Source: Saprospiraceae bacterium (lineage in GTDB: Bacteria; Bacteroidota; Bacteroidia; Bacteroidales; JAIPBB01). From it: a DNA stretch of 50,240 bases. The stretch lies in the NCBI GenBank assembly GCA_021739805.1, contig JAIPBB010000004.1:1-50240 (forward strand), in the 5' to 3' direction. The number at the start of each line of letters is the position of its first letter. Within the stretch, counting starts at the first letter, position 1. The notes under the pieces were generated by a model that saw only the letters and a program-made list of their open reading frames with translations, was not told where the DNA came from and searched no databases. The translations under genes were made by a program, and so were the position numbers. This document shows positions 27,225 to 34,164 of this stretch, piece after piece.

Positions 27225-27280
27225 TAGAAGGCGAAAGGCAAAGTAGAAAGGCAAAAGGCAAAAGTAGAAAGGCAAAAGTT
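27225..27280. repeat. Heptamer tandem repeat, 8 units
   Basis: Eight consecutive 7-nt words start 2 bp after the adaptor stop: TAGAAGG, CGAAAGG, CAAAGTA, GAAAGGC, AAAAGGC, AAAAGTA, GAAAGGC, AAAAGTT. The phase is kept throughout while the words vary. Confidence 0.75.
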
Positions 27281-27308
27281 GTGGAAAATAGATTAATGTT
27301 TAAGAATA

Positions 27309-27357
27309 AATTGAATATCGAATATCGAACGCTGAATAATGAATAATGAAGTTGAAA
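27309..27357. repeat. Heptamer tandem repeat, 7 units
   Basis: AATTGAA, TATCGAA, TATCGAA, CGCTGAA, TAATGAA, TAATGAA, GTTGAAA: six of seven units end in GAA in fixed phase. The first units recur at 27740. Confidence 0.75.
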
Positions 27358-27502
27358 GGCAAAAGTGAGCAGGAGAACGAGAGAGTAGGAAAACTGGCAA
27401 TAATATTGAAATTAATTAGCATTAATAGTCAAACCGAGTTGAAAAACCCGGAAATGGGGAGCATAAAGTTAAATAACAAAAGAAAATATTATTTTCAAAT
27501 TA

Positions 27503-27566
27503 GCACCGTAGGTGCGATATATTTGTAGAAAAATCAACATGAAAAATGAAAGAGTGCCGTAGGTAC
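27503..27566. repeat. Paired short hairpins (dispersed-repeat type)
   Basis: GCACC-GTA-GGTGC (27503-27515) is a perfect 5-bp stem with a 3-nt loop. A near copy, GTGCCGTAGGTAC (27554-27566), lies 38 nt after it. The arrangement resembles dispersed Bacteroidota hairpin repeats that I recall but cannot verify here. Confidence 0.5.
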
Positions 27567-27739
27567 GAAATAGTAAAAAGCAAATATTACATAAAATGCT
27601 AAATTAACAGATTTACAGAATTTTGAAAAAACTTGTCATTGGTAATACCACGCTTTGATAAATTGTGATTGTTTAAGAAATCTTGCAGCGTGGTGTATCG
27701 AGGGATGACGAAAGAGGCAGAAGACAAAAACTAAGAATA

Positions 27740-27802
27740 AATTGAATATCGAATATCGAATAATGAATTATGAAGTTTAAAAGGCAAATGGCAAAATGGA
27801 AA
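27740..27802. repeat. Heptamer tandem repeat, 9 units
   Basis: AATTGAA, TATCGAA, TATCGAA, TAATGAA, TTATGAA, GTTTAAA, AGGCAAA, TGGCAAA, ATGGAAA. It starts inside an exact 28-nt copy (27733-27760) of 27302-27329 and ends shortly before the 93-bp hairpin. Confidence 0.75.
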
Positions 27803-27821
27803 CTAATCAGTCAATTCAAAG

Positions 27822-27914
27822 CGTCATTGCGAGGGAGGAACGACCGAAGCAATCCGCTGAAATTATGAGTAAATAAGAATAGAAACAGATTGCTTCGCTT
27901 CGCTCGCAATGACG
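27822..27914. repeat. 93-bp hairpin repeat, copy A
   Basis: The element begins CGTCATTGCGAG and ends CTCGCAATGACG, a perfect 12-bp outer stem. An inner stem GAAGCAATC/GATTGCTTC closes a variable A/T-rich loop. An inverted near-identical copy lies at 33308-33397, and the flank CAATTCAAAG is shared too. Confidence 0.85.
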
Positions 27915-27924
27915 GAGGCTATAA

Positions 27925-27994
27925 GCAACGAGTAACGAGTAACGAGAAACGACAAACGAGCAACGAGCAACGAGAAACAAGAAACGAGAAACAT
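27925..27994. repeat. Heptamer tandem repeat, 10 units, ending at the ATPase start codon
   Basis: Ten words of consensus GNAACGA (GCAACGA, GTAACGA twice, GAAACGA, CAAACGA, GCAACGA twice, GAAACAA, GAAACGA, GAAACAT) run without a gap. The last base is the first T of the TTG start of the downstream ATPase, so the array forms that gene's leader. Confidence 0.85.
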
Positions 27995-28905
27995 TGATAC
28001 ACGCAAATAACATATCAAAAACATACGGTAAAGTTCAGGCTTTGAATAATATCTCTTTCTCTGTTGAGAAAGCTGAGTTATTTGGGCTGATTGGACCTGA
28101 TGGTGCAGGAAAAACCAGTTTGCTGAGAATTCTTACTACACTTCTTTTGCCTGATAGTGGAACGGCAACTCTCAACAACCTTGATGTTGTTAAAGATTAT
28201 AAAAAACTCCGAAATATTATTGGTTATATGCCGGGGAGATTCTCACTTTATCAAGATTTAACTGTTGAAGAGAATCTTAAGTTTTTCGCCACAGTTTTTG
28301 GAACTACCATTGAAGAAAATTATGATTTGATTAAAGATATTTATTCTCATATCGAAGCATTTAAAAACAGATTAGCAGGAAAGCTTTCAGGTGGTATGAA
28401 ACAAAAGCTTGCTTTATCTTGTGCCCTAATTCATAAACCAAAAATTCTTGTTCTCGATGAACCAACAACTGGAGTTGATGCTGTTTCACGGAAAGAGTTT
28501 TGGGAAATGCTGAAAAAACTAAAGGAAAATGATATTACAATTATTGTATCAACTCCTTATATGGACGAAGCGAGCTTGTGTGACAGAGTTGCCTTAATCC
28601 AAAACGGAGAAATTCTTTCAATTGACACTCCGGAAAATATCGTAAATGAATACGAAAAAGAATTGTTTGAAATTCGCTCTGATAATTTATACAAGCTTAT
28701 CAAAGACCTGAGAGAATTTGAAAATACTGAATCAGTTTTTCCTTTCGGGCAATTTTTACATTATACTGATAAAAACGAAACTTCTGATTTGAATTTAATA
28801 TTAAAATATCTTGAAAACAAAGGACACACAAATATTATTATTAATAAAACAAAAGCGAATATCGAAGATTGCTTTATGAAGTTGATGTCAACAATCGAAA
28901 AATGA
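27994..28905 (+). CDS. ABC transporter ATP-binding protein (degenerate-site partner)
   Basis: This 303-residue ATPase starts at a TTG; there is no upstream ATG in frame. Walker A GPDGAGKT (34-41), signature LSGGMKQK (131-138) and Walker B ILVLDE (151-156) are intact. The Q-loop glutamine is glycine (MPGRFSLY, G81) and the switch histidine is proline (STPYMDEA, P188). It should pair with the next ATPase, supplying a good signature motif but a weak catalytic half. It matches the first half of YbhF-type fused ATPases. Its stop overlaps the next start (ATGA). Confidence 0.88.
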   Translation: MIHANNISKTYGKVQALNNISFSVEKAELFGLIGPDGAGKTSLLRILTTLLLPDSGTATLNNLDVVKDYKKLRNIIGYMPGRFSLYQDLTVEENLKFFATVFGTTIEENYDLIKDIYSHIEAFKNRLAGKLSGGMKQKLALSCALIHKPKILVLDEPTTGVDAVSRKEFWEMLKKLKENDITIIVSTPYMDEASLCDRVALIQNGEILSIDTPENIVNEYEKELFEIRSDNLYKLIKDLREFENTESVFPFGQFLHYTDKNETSDLNLILKYLENKGHTNIIINKTKANIEDCFMKLMSTIEK

Positions 28906-29636
28906 ACAAAGAACACGAAATAATAAAAGTCGAAAATCTGGTAAAGAAATTTGGGAATTTCACTGCTAATGATAATCTGAATTTTAGTGTTTATCAAGGT
29001 GAGATTTTTGGATTTCTTGGTGCAAATGGTGCAGGAAAGACGACTGCAATGAGAATATTGTGTGGTCTTTCGAAACCAACATCAGGAATTCTTAGTGTTG
29101 CCGGATTTGATGTTTATAAAGAAACCGAAAAGATTAAGAAAAATATCGGCTATATGAGCCAAAAGTTTTCGCTTTATGAAAATTTAACTATTGCTGAAAA
29201 CATTAGATTTTATGCAGGAATTTATGGAATGTCGAAAACATATATTAAAGAAAAAACGGAAAAAGTATTAAAACGATTAGATTTTTATGACTCAAAAGAT
29301 AAGTTGATTTCCTCTCTGCCATTGGGATGGAAACAAAAATTAGCTTTTTCAATTGCAATTTTTCATGAACCAAAAATAGTTTTCCTTGATGAGCCAACCG
29401 GTGGTGTTGACCCAATAACAAGGAGGCAATTTTGGGATATGATTTATGAAGCAGCAAATGATGGAATCACTGTTTTTGTAACAACACATTATATGGATGA
29501 GGCGGAATATTGCGACAGAGTAACAATTATGGTTGATGGCCGAATTGATGCATTAGACACACCGGAAAATTTAAAGAAACAATTTAATTCGAAAAATATG
29601 GATGAGGTATTTGTAAAATTGGCTAGGGGGAAATAA
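28902..29636 (+). CDS. ABC transporter ATP-binding protein (catalytic partner)
   Basis: This 244-residue ATPase starts at the ATG that overlaps the previous stop by 4 bp. Walker A GANGAGKT (40-47), the Q-loop Gln87 (MSQKFSLY), Walker B IVFLDE (159-164) and the switch His196 (TTHYMDEA) are all present. The signature motif is LPLGWKQK instead of LSGGQ-like (139-146). Its defects are thus complementary to those of the preceding ATPase. It is expected to power the two downstream permeases. Confidence 0.9.
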   Translation: MNKEHEIIKVENLVKKFGNFTANDNLNFSVYQGEIFGFLGANGAGKTTAMRILCGLSKPTSGILSVAGFDVYKETEKIKKNIGYMSQKFSLYENLTIAENIRFYAGIYGMSKTYIKEKTEKVLKRLDFYDSKDKLISSLPLGWKQKLAFSIAIFHEPKIVFLDEPTGGVDPITRRQFWDMIYEAANDGITVFVTTHYMDEAEYCDRVTIMVDGRIDALDTPENLKKQFNSKNMDEVFVKLARGK

Positions 29637-29699
29637 ACGTAGAGACAAGACATGCATTGTTTTTAATAAAAAATTACATAAAATTAACAGAACAAGATA

Positions 29700-30806
29700 A
29701 TGAAACGATTCATCGGATTTGTAAAAAAAGAATTCTACCACATATTCCGCGATAGTAGAACAATGTTGATATTGTTTGCTATGCCTATCGCTCAAATCCT
29801 GATTTTTGGTTTTGTTGTTACAAATGAAATTAAAGATGCAAACATTGCAATTCTTGACAATTCAAAAGACCATATTACAGAAGAAATTACGAATAAAATT
29901 TTATCATCGGGATATTTCATAAATGTAAAAAACCTGAAAAGTGCTGATGAAATTGACGAAATATTTAAAAGTGGAAAAGCAAAAGAAGTAATTGTCTTTG
30001 AACAGAATTTTGCGAAAAAACTTTTAAAAACCGGAAAAGCAAATATTCAATTAATTGCGGATGCCTCTGATGCGAATTTAGCAAATCTTATTTCTAATTA
30101 TACAACAGCGATAATTCGAAATTACTCTCAATCAATAACTGTAAACCAATCAGCCCCTTTGCAAATAATCGCTGAGCCTAGAATGATGTATAATGAAAGC
30201 CTTGAAGGAGTTTATATGTTTGTGCCAGGAACAATTGCTCTAATTCTGATGCTTGTTTCGGCTATGATGACATCAATTTCAATCACACGAGAGAAAGAAA
30301 TGGGAACAATGGAAGTACTTTTGGTTTCTCCATTAAAGCCAATTCAGATAATCCTTGGAAAAGTTACTCCATATTTAGGTCTTTCATTTATTAATGCAGT
30401 ATCCATAATTTTACTGGGGAAATTTGTTTTTGGTATTCCTATTCACGGCAGTGTAGCTTTGCTTCTTTTTGTGAGTATTCTTTTTATTATTATGGCATTA
30501 TCATTAGGAATATTTATTTCAACTGCAGCAAAAAACCAACAGGTTGCAATGTTTATTTCAATGTTTGCCTTGATGCTGCCAACTATACTTTTGTCAGGAT
30601 TTATTTTCCCAATTGAAAATATGCCTGTGGTTTTACAATGGTTGGCTAATTGCATGCCGCCAAAATATTTTATTATAGCTATTAAAAACATAATGCTGAA
30701 AGGAACCGGATTTTTCTATATCTGGAAAGAAATTTTATTTATCGCCGGCTTGACTGTAGTTTTTATAGTCTTAAGCCTGAAGAAATTTAAAGTACGATTG
30801 GAGTAG
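29700..30806 (+). CDS. ABC-2 type transporter permease
   Basis: This 368-residue inner-membrane protein has one N-terminal helix (MLILFAMPIAQILIFGFVV), a periplasmic domain of about 140 residues and five C-terminal helices. TREKEMGTMEVLLVSPLKP is the conserved cytoplasmic coupling helix of ABC-2 permeases. It resembles YbhS/YhhJ-type drug exporters. It pairs with the next permease, from which it is separated by a repeat-filled 222-bp spacer. The substrate is unknown. Confidence 0.9.
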   Translation: MKRFIGFVKKEFYHIFRDSRTMLILFAMPIAQILIFGFVVTNEIKDANIAILDNSKDHITEEITNKILSSGYFINVKNLKSADEIDEIFKSGKAKEVIVFEQNFAKKLLKTGKANIQLIADASDANLANLISNYTTAIIRNYSQSITVNQSAPLQIIAEPRMMYNESLEGVYMFVPGTIALILMLVSAMMTSISITREKEMGTMEVLLVSPLKPIQIILGKVTPYLGLSFINAVSIILLGKFVFGIPIHGSVALLLFVSILFIIMALSLGIFISTAAKNQQVAMFISMFALMLPTILLSGFIFPIENMPVVLQWLANCMPPKYFIIAIKNIMLKGTGFFYIWKEILFIAGLTVVFIVLSLKKFKVRLE

Positions 30807-30810
30807 GTCA

Positions 30811-30866
30811 ATGATGCAATGATGCAATGATGCAATGATATAATGATATAATGATGTAATGATAAA
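30811..30866. repeat. Octamer tandem repeat, 7 units
   Basis: ATGATGCA three times, ATGATATA twice, ATGATGTA and ATGATAAA, exactly in phase, starting 4 bp after the first permease's stop. Confidence 0.85.
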
Positions 30867-30898
30867 ATACTAAATGTCTATGTACTAAAAGTCTAAAT

Positions 30899-30962
30899 AA
30901 TGTCAGCAAGAAAACTACCCTGAAATGAAAATCAATATTTGTCGGGTTTTCCTGCAGACATT
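30899..30962. mobile_element. MITE-like inverted repeat between the two permease genes
   Basis: AATGTCAGCAAGAAAAC (30899-30915) and GTTTTCCTGCAGACATT (30946-30962) are 17-bp inverted repeats with 2 mismatches around a 30-nt centre. TAAATA occurs at both boundaries (30894-30899 and 30962-30967). Related words (CTAAAAGTCTATGTA-like) continue on both sides, as if the element had entered a simple repeat. It could equally be a regulatory hairpin. Confidence 0.45.
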
Positions 30963-31028
30963 AAATACTAAAAGTCTATGTACTAACAATCTAACGACTA
31001 TGTACTAACAATCTAACTACTAAAAAAA

Positions 31029-32147
31029 ATGAAAACACTGTTTTACATAATTCAAAAGGAGTTTATCCAGATTTTCAGGGATAAAACTATTTTGCCGATA
31101 CTTTTTATTTTGCCAATTGTTCAGCTTATAATTTTAGTAAACGCTGCAAATCTTGAAATGCAGCATATAAAAATGTATATTGTCGATAAAGACTTATCAT
31201 CAACATCAAGGCAATTATGCAGCAAATTTGAAGGTTCGCCATTTTTTCATATCACCGAGCAGTCATTTTCAATTGATGAAGCTGAAAAAGAATTAAAAAA
31301 GGATAATGCTGATATTATTCTACACATTCCAAAAGGTTTTGAAAAGGATTTATTAAAAAACAAAAAATCAAAGATTCAATTATTGATTAATGCCATAAAC
31401 GGAACAACTGCAGGCTTAATAAATTATTATTCAACTTCCGTAATTATTGATTTTAATAAAGATGTTATTGTAGATTGGATTGGTCTTCCTGACAAAGAGA
31501 AATTATCGGGAATAAATGTTAACAGTTCGTTTTGGTATAATCCTGAAATGAAGTACAAAGTCTATATGCTCCCGGGAATTCTTGTTATTTTAGTTACAAT
31601 TATCGGTATGTTTTTAACAGCTTTGAACATTGTCAGGGAAAAAGAAATGGGGACGATTGAACAAATTAATGTTACTCCAATTAAGAAACATCAATTTATT
31701 ATCGGTAAGCTAATTCCATTTTGGTTGATAGGTCTTTTCGAGTTTTTCTTTGGTTTATTGATAGGTTATTTATTTTTTGATGTTCCGGTAGTAGGAAGCT
31801 TATGGTTGCTGTTAGGAATTACTTGTGTTTATTTATTTGTTGTTTTAGGGTTAGGTTTATTATTATCAACAATTTCTCAAACGCAGCAGCAGGTAATGTT
31901 TATAGCATTCTTTTTTATGTTGGTTTTTATATTAATGAGTGGTATTTTCACCTCAACCGAAAGTATGCCGGATTGGGCACAAAAAGTTAATGTGATTAAT
32001 CCTTTCCTTTATTTTATGAGAGCCATCAGGATGATTCTTCTTAAAGGCTCAGACTTTTTTGATATAATGAAAGATTTTATCGCACTGAGTATTTATGCTG
32101 TTATTGCTATCAGTATGTCGGTTTGGATGTACAGGAAAAGAGCATAG
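31029..32147 (+). CDS. ABC-2 type transporter permease
   Basis: This 372-residue protein is a paralogue of the preceding permease with the same layout: an N-terminal helix (ILPILFILPIVQLIILVNAA), a periplasmic domain, the coupling motif REKEMGTIEQINVTPIKKHQ and five C-terminal helices with a YbhR-like end. Together the two permeases would form the transmembrane heterodimer of the exporter. Confidence 0.9.
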   Translation: MKTLFYIIQKEFIQIFRDKTILPILFILPIVQLIILVNAANLEMQHIKMYIVDKDLSSTSRQLCSKFEGSPFFHITEQSFSIDEAEKELKKDNADIILHIPKGFEKDLLKNKKSKIQLLINAINGTTAGLINYYSTSVIIDFNKDVIVDWIGLPDKEKLSGINVNSSFWYNPEMKYKVYMLPGILVILVTIIGMFLTALNIVREKEMGTIEQINVTPIKKHQFIIGKLIPFWLIGLFEFFFGLLIGYLFFDVPVVGSLWLLLGITCVYLFVVLGLGLLLSTISQTQQQVMFIAFFFMLVFILMSGIFTSTESMPDWAQKVNVINPFLYFMRAIRMILLKGSDFFDIMKDFIALSIYAVIAISMSVWMYRKRA

Positions 32148-32233
32148 GAAGCTGAACTACAATATTTACTAACTGATGTTACAAGCACAAAATATTTCAA
32201 CTTTGATTTTCGTTATCAAATAAATCTTGCACT

Positions 32234-33127
32234 ATGAGAAATCTAAAAATTTTATTCCTGTTTATTTTTATAGTATCATTAACTCCGGCAAAAGCAATTT
32301 CGCTTAAAGATGCTATTAAACAAAATTTAATCTCAGTTAACATTAAAGGAAAACGGGGTGAAAGCAGCCACTACGGCAAATGCATAAGCCTGGAGATAAA
32401 GAATCTGACTAATAAAAGTCAAAAAATTGAACTTTCTCCCGGGCTGTTTCTTATGCCTGAAGATTCAAGCGTTCAACGAATGATGGTTGCCGAAGAACAG
32501 TTAATAGTTCTTAATCCCTCAGCTTCAAAAAAGATGACAATCAATGCCTTTTGCACTCAAATGTCTAAATCTTCTCCAAGTGATGATTTAGCATTCAATA
32601 CAGGAAAGATGGCAACAGGACATTTATTGGAACTGACGCAACTGATAAGTAAACACAAGTTTAGTTCGTCTGCAGCTCAGAATGCAATTTGGTGCATTAC
32701 TGATAAAAATGATATTTATGGAATTTGCAGTAATGATGAGAATGAGAATAAAATTCTTCGTGAATATGTTAGCAAGGCAACAGGACAGCCTTTAAATAAA
32801 GTGTTTTATAAAACTACTGCAAGCTCTGGAGAAAACCATGATGATTATTGGCAAACTCATAGTTCAAAAGAGAAAATCACATATAGGGACACAGTTGTTT
32901 ATTCAAACCGTGATGGAGGGACATATTCCCTTATTATGTTTGCTGAAGATAGCACAGAAATGATAGTATTTTTTAAAGACAGGTATATAAGACCAAACAA
33001 TAAAACGACACAAAGTTTTTCATTAACTTATTCATCATTTCCAATTGGGAAATACTATTTTCGAATAACAAAAGACAATAATGAGATTATTTATAATAAA
33101 GAAATTATTATTAAGGCAGCAGAATGA
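32234..33127 (+). CDS. Secreted protein of unknown function
   Basis: This 297-residue protein has a signal peptide (NLKILFLFIFIVSLTPAKA) and no lipobox. Two domains are visible. Residues about 30-190 have a strand-rich start (CISLEIKNLTNKSQKIELSP), a Cys pair and a helix with AAQNAIWCITDKNDIYGI. Residues about 215-295 look like an immunoglobulin-like beta sandwich (GGTYSLIMFAEDSTEMIVF, FPIGKYYFRITKDNNEIIY). I do not recognise a family. It begins 86 bp after the last permease, so it may be a late gene of the efflux operon, but it has no obvious transport role. Confidence 0.65.
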   Translation: MRNLKILFLFIFIVSLTPAKAISLKDAIKQNLISVNIKGKRGESSHYGKCISLEIKNLTNKSQKIELSPGLFLMPEDSSVQRMMVAEEQLIVLNPSASKKMTINAFCTQMSKSSPSDDLAFNTGKMATGHLLELTQLISKHKFSSSAAQNAIWCITDKNDIYGICSNDENENKILREYVSKATGQPLNKVFYKTTASSGENHDDYWQTHSSKEKITYRDTVVYSNRDGGTYSLIMFAEDSTEMIVFFKDRYIRPNNKTTQSFSLTYSSFPIGKYYFRITKDNNEIIYNKEIIIKAAE

Positions 33128-33198
33128 TTACAGGTTGAGAACCAATTAAAATAACCAAAGTTCAAAGAGTGCTATTATTCGTTAATTCATATGCAAAT

Positions 33199-33230
33199 GT
33201 TAAATTGTTAAACTGTTAAATTGTTAAATT
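33199..33230. repeat. Octamer tandem repeat, 4 units
   Basis: GTTAAATT, GTTAAACT, GTTAAATT, GTTAAATT in phase. The same octamer family recurs at 36526-36549. Confidence 0.75.
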
Positions 33231-33307
33231 AAGTCAATATAACTATTTTTAGTTGTTTCTCCCCTTATCCTTTTCTTCCCTTCATCCACTCACTTGCTCA
33301 AAGCTAC

Positions 33308-33397
33308 CGTCATTGCGAGCGAAGCGAAGCAATCTGTATATACTTGCTGCTCTTCATTTCAACGGATTGCTTCAGTCGTTCCTCCCTCGCAATGACG
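33308..33397. repeat. 90-bp hairpin repeat, copy B (inverted)
   Basis: Its reverse complement matches copy A (27822-27914) almost base for base across the first 35 and last 29 nt. Only the loop differs. CTTTGAATTG follows, the reverse complement of the CAATTCAAAG flank of copy A. The two copies face each other across about 5.4 kb. Confidence 0.85.
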
Positions 33398-33576
33398 CTT
33401 TGAATTGGCTCTTCCGTTCTTCTTTGTCTTTTGCCTTTCGACCGAAGGGAGTCCGTCTGGATGCCTTTTACCTTTCTACTTTTGCATTAGCCTTCTCCTT
33501 AGCCTTCTCCTAATTTATTCAATACTTCAATCCATAATAGTAATGAATGCTTATCTTTGCTAATCAATAATCAACA

Positions 33577-34098
33577 ATGAGCAAAAAAGAACTTCGTAAA
33601 TACATATCCGGGTTAAAGAAACATCAACTTGAAGATCAAATAATCAACCTTTATTCAACATTTAAAGAAGTAAAGGAGTTTTATGATTTCTCCTTTAATC
33701 CAAATGAAGCAAAGCTCGTTGAAGAATGTAAATTTAAAATTTCAAAAGAATATTTCCCTGTTTCAAAGCGAAAGCCAAAAGCCCGCCGTTCTGTTGCTCA
33801 AAAATACATTCGTCATTTTATTAAACTTGGGATGGAATCATCACTAATTGCGGATATTATGCTTTATAATATTGAAATAGCACAATCATTTTCATCAGAG
33901 AAAAAAAACTTAAGTGATTCATTTTATACAAGCATTCTCAAATCTTTTGAAGAAGCAATTAAATATATTAATGAAAACGGATTGCAAAATAGTTTTAATT
34001 CACGGATTTTTATACTCAAAAACAATCCCAAATTTAGTAAAGTAGGGAGACTTAATCTGCAGGTTGATACATCAGTTTGCAAAATGCCAAATCTTTAG
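33577..34098 (+). CDS. DUF6155-like protein
   Basis: This 173-residue soluble protein is rich in helices. Family-like segments are SKKELRKYISGLKKHQLEDQ at the start, KRKPKARRSVAQKYIRHFIK in the centre and MLYNIEIAQSFSSEKK. The basic KPKARRS stretch could contact nucleic acid, but that is speculation. The assignment to DUF6155 is from memory of the pattern. The last 15 residues (VDTSVCKMPNL end) look divergent. It is transcribed from its own TATCTTTG promoter. Confidence 0.65.
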   Translation: MSKKELRKYISGLKKHQLEDQIINLYSTFKEVKEFYDFSFNPNEAKLVEECKFKISKEYFPVSKRKPKARRSVAQKYIRHFIKLGMESSLIADIMLYNIEIAQSFSSEKKNLSDSFYTSILKSFEEAIKYINENGLQNSFNSRIFILKNNPKFSKVGRLNLQVDTSVCKMPNL

Positions 34099-34164
34099 TA
34101 ACATTAAAAATGACATTAATAATTTGAGAATAACACCTAAAAAGATATTTTTATCTAAAATTTA

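Larger units (their letters stand above)
27224..27993. repeat. Repeat-dense spacer inside the efflux operon
   Basis: These 770 bp separate the adaptor gene from the first ATPase. They consist largely of tandem heptamers (27225-27280, 27309-27357, 27740-27802, 27925-27994), an exact 28-nt direct repeat (27302-27329 and 27733-27760), a pair of short hairpin words (27503-27566), a stem ACCACGCT/AGCGTGGT (27647-27694) and a 93-bp hairpin (27822-27914). I see no convincing gene: open frames here are made of repeat sequence. Confidence 0.75.
33128..33576. other. Repeat-rich spacer bounding the ABC region
   Basis: No gene is supported. It holds an octamer array (33199-33230), copy B of the 90-bp hairpin (33308-33397) and pyrimidine-rich heptamers (about 33464-33511) that are the reverse complement of the AAAAGGC/GAAAGGC words left of the ATPases. 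A -7 element TATCTTTG (33552-33559) near the right end probably serves the DUF6155-like gene at 33577. Confidence 0.7.

Noticed and set aside
27346..27528. Plus-strand open frame of 60 codons
   Set aside because: It lies within heptamers and hairpin words of the spacer and resembles no protein.
27816..28013. Minus-strand open frame of 65 codons
   Set aside because: It is built from the GNAACGA heptamers and the GTCATTGCGAG hairpin. The peptide (with LRHCERSEAI) is the usual artefact of translating that repeat.
33253..33513. Plus-strand open frame of 86 codons
   Set aside because: It covers hairpin copy B and pyrimidine-rich heptamers; the peptide has no domain character.
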